NCBI GenBank assembly: GCA_963775015.1
Contig: CAVZHI010000009.1
Span: 30,076 to 94,075 of the forward strand
From: JAEMQF01 sp963775015
GTDB taxonomy: Bacteria; Pseudomonadota; Gammaproteobacteria; Burkholderiales; Burkholderiaceae_C
Length of the DNA stretch: 64,000 bases
Direction: 5' to 3'
In this document: in pieces, positions 61,513 through 64,000 of the stretch
Position numbering within the stretch: the stretch's first letter is position 1
Layout: every line of letters starts with the position of its first letter
Program-made: the position numbers and the translations under genes
Notes under the pieces: model-generated
The model's input: only the letters and a program-made list of their open reading frames with translations
Databases searched by the model: none
Told to the model about the DNA's origin: nothing

Positions 61513-61679
61513 GTTCGCCCCTGATGCGGACGCATCGGCGACAGCCCTGTGCCGCCGCCAAGATGTGCCCTTGCGCTTCTCGGCATCATGCGGCGTGAAC
61601 TTGAGGGCGTGGTGCCCCGGCTCGCACTGCTGGCGTGACAAATGGCCGCTGTTGTTGTCGCGGCGCCGCCGCGCGCGCT

Positions 61680-62577
61680 TCAGGCGGTCGACTGCATGCG
61701 CTTGGCGCGGTGGTAGCTGCCCGAGCCGCGCGTGACAATCGCGTCGCCGGGGGCGATGTAGGGGCTCGAACTCCGGCGCGCCGATCACCTGTTGGTAGAG
61801 CGGGCCGAAGTCGATGCTCGCCAGCTCGAGCAGTTCGTCCAGGTCGCGGATGACGAAATAGGTCTCCTGGAAATCGTCGATGCGATAGTTCGTGCGCATC
61901 ACGCGGTCCAGGTAAAGCGGACGCGGTTCGGCGAAGCATCGTCGAGCGCGAAGACGCTCTCGGTGCGCGACGACGCGATACCCGAGCCGTAGATGCGCAG
62001 GCCGTCGGCCTGCTGCACCAGCCCGAACTCGACCGTGTACCAGTAGACCCGCGCCAGCTCGTCGAGCTTGCCGAGTCTTGCGCCCGCAAGCCGCCTTGGC
62101 CATAGGCCTGGATGTAGTCGGCGATCACCGGGTGCATGAGCATGGGCACGTGGCCGAACACATCATGGAAGACGTCGGGCTCTTCGAGGTAGTCCAGTTC
62201 GTCGGGCGCCGGATGAAATTGCCGGCCGGGAAGCGCCGGTTGGCCAGGTGCTCGAAGAACACTTCGTCCGGCACCAGTCCCGGCACAGCGACCACCTGCC
62301 AGCCGGTGCGCTTCATCAACGCGTCGACAGGCGACGGAAATCCGGAATCTGCGCCGCGCCAATCGGCAACTAGCGCATGCCGCGGACGAACGCGTCGCAG
62401 GCGCGGCCCGTCCAGCAGCCCCAGCTGGCGTTCGAACAGCGTCTTCCAGACGGCATGGTCTTGCGGGGTGTAGGTGTCCCAGCCCTGGTCGATGGTCCAG
62501 TCGGCGCGCTCGGGTCGAGCCGCGTCGGCGCCGAGCTTTGCAAAGCCGCTGTCGATTCCGCTCAGGTGGCGCAGCAT
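61680..62577 (-). pseudogene. phhA: Phenylalanine 4-monooxygenase (PhhA), frame-disrupted
   Basis: ATG 62577 gives LRHLSGIDSGF, then DTYTPQDHAVWKTLFERQLG and GWQVVAVPGLVPDEVFFEHL. Frame changes near 62210 and 62085 keep APDELDYLEEPDVFHDVFGH (with the two iron His) and the YTVEFGLVQQADGLRIYGSG segment (iron Glu). Another shift near 61765 restores YIAPGDAIVTRGSGSYHRAK at the C-terminus, stop 61680. The enzyme hydroxylates phenylalanine to tyrosine with a pterin cofactor. The product feeds HppD, encoded 800 bases upstream. The pterin recycling gene phhB is not visible. Confidence 0.92.
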
Positions 62578-62590
62578 GATCGGTGGTCTG

Positions 62591-63024
62591 TCATTGCACA
62601 AGCGCGACGAGATGGTGCGGTGCCGCGCCTTGCACCGCGCTGAGCGCGATTCGCGCGTCGAAGCTGACCAGGCGTCCGCTGTGGCGAACCGCCAAACCGA
62701 GCAGGTACAGGTCGGTCAACTGACGTGGGCCATGGATGCGCTCGGCCCTGAAACGCTCAGGTGGACAAGGCTGATATCGTCAGCCCAGAACTCATGGTAC
62801 GGCGCCGCGCAGGAGCGCCGCAACATGTTCAACAAGACCTGCGCGTTCTGACTGTTCGGATACGCGGGCTGGCTCATGATGCGCAGACACCCGTTCTGCG
62901 TGATGGGGCGACTCGCCAGCCCCGTCTCGGCGTGAGCCTCGAACCAGTCGGTGGCCAGCGCGTGGTGCACGTGCTGCGCGTCGTGCAAGGCAATCAGGAC
63001 GTTCACGTCGAGCAGAGCGCGCAT
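62591..63024 (-). pseudogene. PIN-domain toxin (VapC-like), one single-base loss
   Basis: ATG 63024: MRALLDVNVLIALHDAQHVH carries the first catalytic Asp, and AETGLASRPITQNGCLRIMS follows. One lost C near 62757 (GAGCGTTTCAGG for GAGCCGTTTCAGG) shifts the frame to RFRAERIHGPRQLTDLYLLG, AVRHSGRLVSFDARIALSAV, with the final Asp residues, to a stop at 62591. About 145 codons, normal for VapC. The stop abuts the PhhA start. An indel-corrected version would be an intact ribonuclease toxin. Confidence 0.85.
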
Positions 63025-63047
63025 CGCGTCTGGGCCGTGCGTGAGTT

Positions 63048-63301
63048 TCAGATGCCTTCCTGGTCGCGCAAGCGATCGATGAGCTGATTGCTCACGATGC
63101 CGCCGCGCGCCGGCAGCGGTTCGATGCCATAGCGCGCCAGGCGCGACTTCCACCACGCCGCGGCGTGGTGCGGTTGACTGTGGAAGACAGCCCGTCGCGC
63201 GCGAGTTCACTGATCATTTCGCCGAGCGTCTTCTTCTCGCGCCGCGCCGCTTCCTTGGCGGCGAGCAGTACGTCATCGGCAATGTCCAGGGTGGTGCGCA
63301 C
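63048..63301 (-). pseudogene. Ribbon-helix-helix antitoxin (VapB-like), one frameshift
   Basis: GTG 63301: MRTTLDIADDVLLAAKEAAR is an RHH-type start, then KKTLGEMISELARDGLSS. A frame change near 63170 leads to WKSRLARYGIEPLPARGGIV and SNQLIDRLRDQEGI, ending at 63048, which is the usual VapB tail GIxPLPxRGGxVxxxxIxxLR. About 84 codons. It overlaps no other gene but ends 24 bases before the toxin start. A perfect 13-base inverted repeat lies directly upstream. Confidence 0.82.
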
Positions 63302-63315
63302 GGGCGGGCTCTGAA

Positions 63316-63347
63316 GAGATGTTTGATGCTAACACATCAAACATCTC
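63316..63347. promoter_or_regulatory. Perfect 13-base inverted repeat upstream of the antitoxin gene, probable operator
   Basis: GAGATGTTTGATG (63316-63328), spacer CTAACA, CATCAAACATCTC (63335-63347). It starts 15 bases before the GTG of the antitoxin and ends 33 bases after the HppD stop (63381). It is AT-richer than its surroundings and has no T-run, so an antitoxin operator is more likely than an HppD terminator. Confidence 0.7.
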
Positions 63348-63380
63348 GCCGGTCGTAGGCTCCCAGCCGATCGTTCAAGT

Positions 63381-64000
<620 letters not shown>

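Noticed and set aside
63316..63347. Rho-independent terminator of hppD
   Set aside because: The stem is AT-rich and lacks a T-run; position just before the antitoxin start favours an operator.

Overview
The window is high-GC DNA (rough impression about 65-70% G+C, not computed) packed with short-spaced operons. Its gene content points to a Burkholderiales-type betaproteobacterium: many periplasmic substrate-binding proteins (PF04392, NMT1/THI5-like, LivK-like, DctP), TRAP and Liv-type importers, Rieske, FAD and amidohydrolase catabolic enzymes, and scattered REP-like palindromes (GTCATCCCGGCG..CGCCGGGATCCAC). I saw no rRNA, tRNA, CRISPR array, transposase or phage gene.

Layout. 1-5 kb: end of an MlrC-type M81 peptidase, an SRPBCC protein, two nitronate monooxygenase paralogues separated by a chimeric secreted protein, and an enoyl-CoA hydratase. 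5-24 kb: an accessory catabolic and import region. A minus-strand operon (9738 to 6228) carries an NMT1-type binding protein, an FAD oxidoreductase and a Rieske oxygenase. A TacAT toxin-antitoxin pair follows. A second minus-strand operon (17998 to 10909) carries a paralogous FAD oxidoreductase, RidA, a paralogous binding protein, ATPase, permease, an 8-oxoguanine-deaminase-like amidohydrolase and a creatininase-family amidase. Divergent from it are an amidase and a LivKH-(LivM-LivG fusion)-LivF importer. Together these look like uptake and hydrolysis of nitrogen-rich cyclic compounds; the exact substrate cannot be read from sequence.

24-40 kb: AraC regulator, glutathione-dependent formaldehyde dehydrogenase (frameshifted), cupin, two divergent secreted-protein genes and a MetE-like gene (all frame-disrupted), a lipoprotein beta-propeller divergent from a DUF6502 gene plus lipoprotein, remnants of toxin-antitoxin loci, a PF04392 binding protein, a flavin monooxygenase and a cupredoxin-like protein. 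40-46 kb: slipin, NfeD and an 1108-residue class III cyclase/ATPase/TPR protein. 46-55 kb: cysteine hydrolase, VapBC, NCS2 purine/pyrimidine permease, and a five-gene set (DUF2877, FdrA, DUF1116, carbamate kinase, allophanate-hydrolase-C-like) matching the oxamate transcarbamylase/carbamate kinase route of allantoin catabolism. 55-61 kb: a minus-strand operon of TRAP transporter DctPQM, a small secreted protein and two exported cyclase-family hydrolases. 61-64 kb: phenylalanine hydroxylase and 4-hydroxyphenylpyruvate dioxygenase with a VapBC pair between them.

A strong property of the window is clustered single-base indels (25.5-31.9 kb and 55.4-64.0 kb, one at 40.75 kb). Reading frames are broken, often at doubled bases, while conserved motifs on both sides are intact. 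This looks more like assembly/sequencing error in low-coverage stretches than true gene decay, so genes marked pseudogene here may be intact in the organism.
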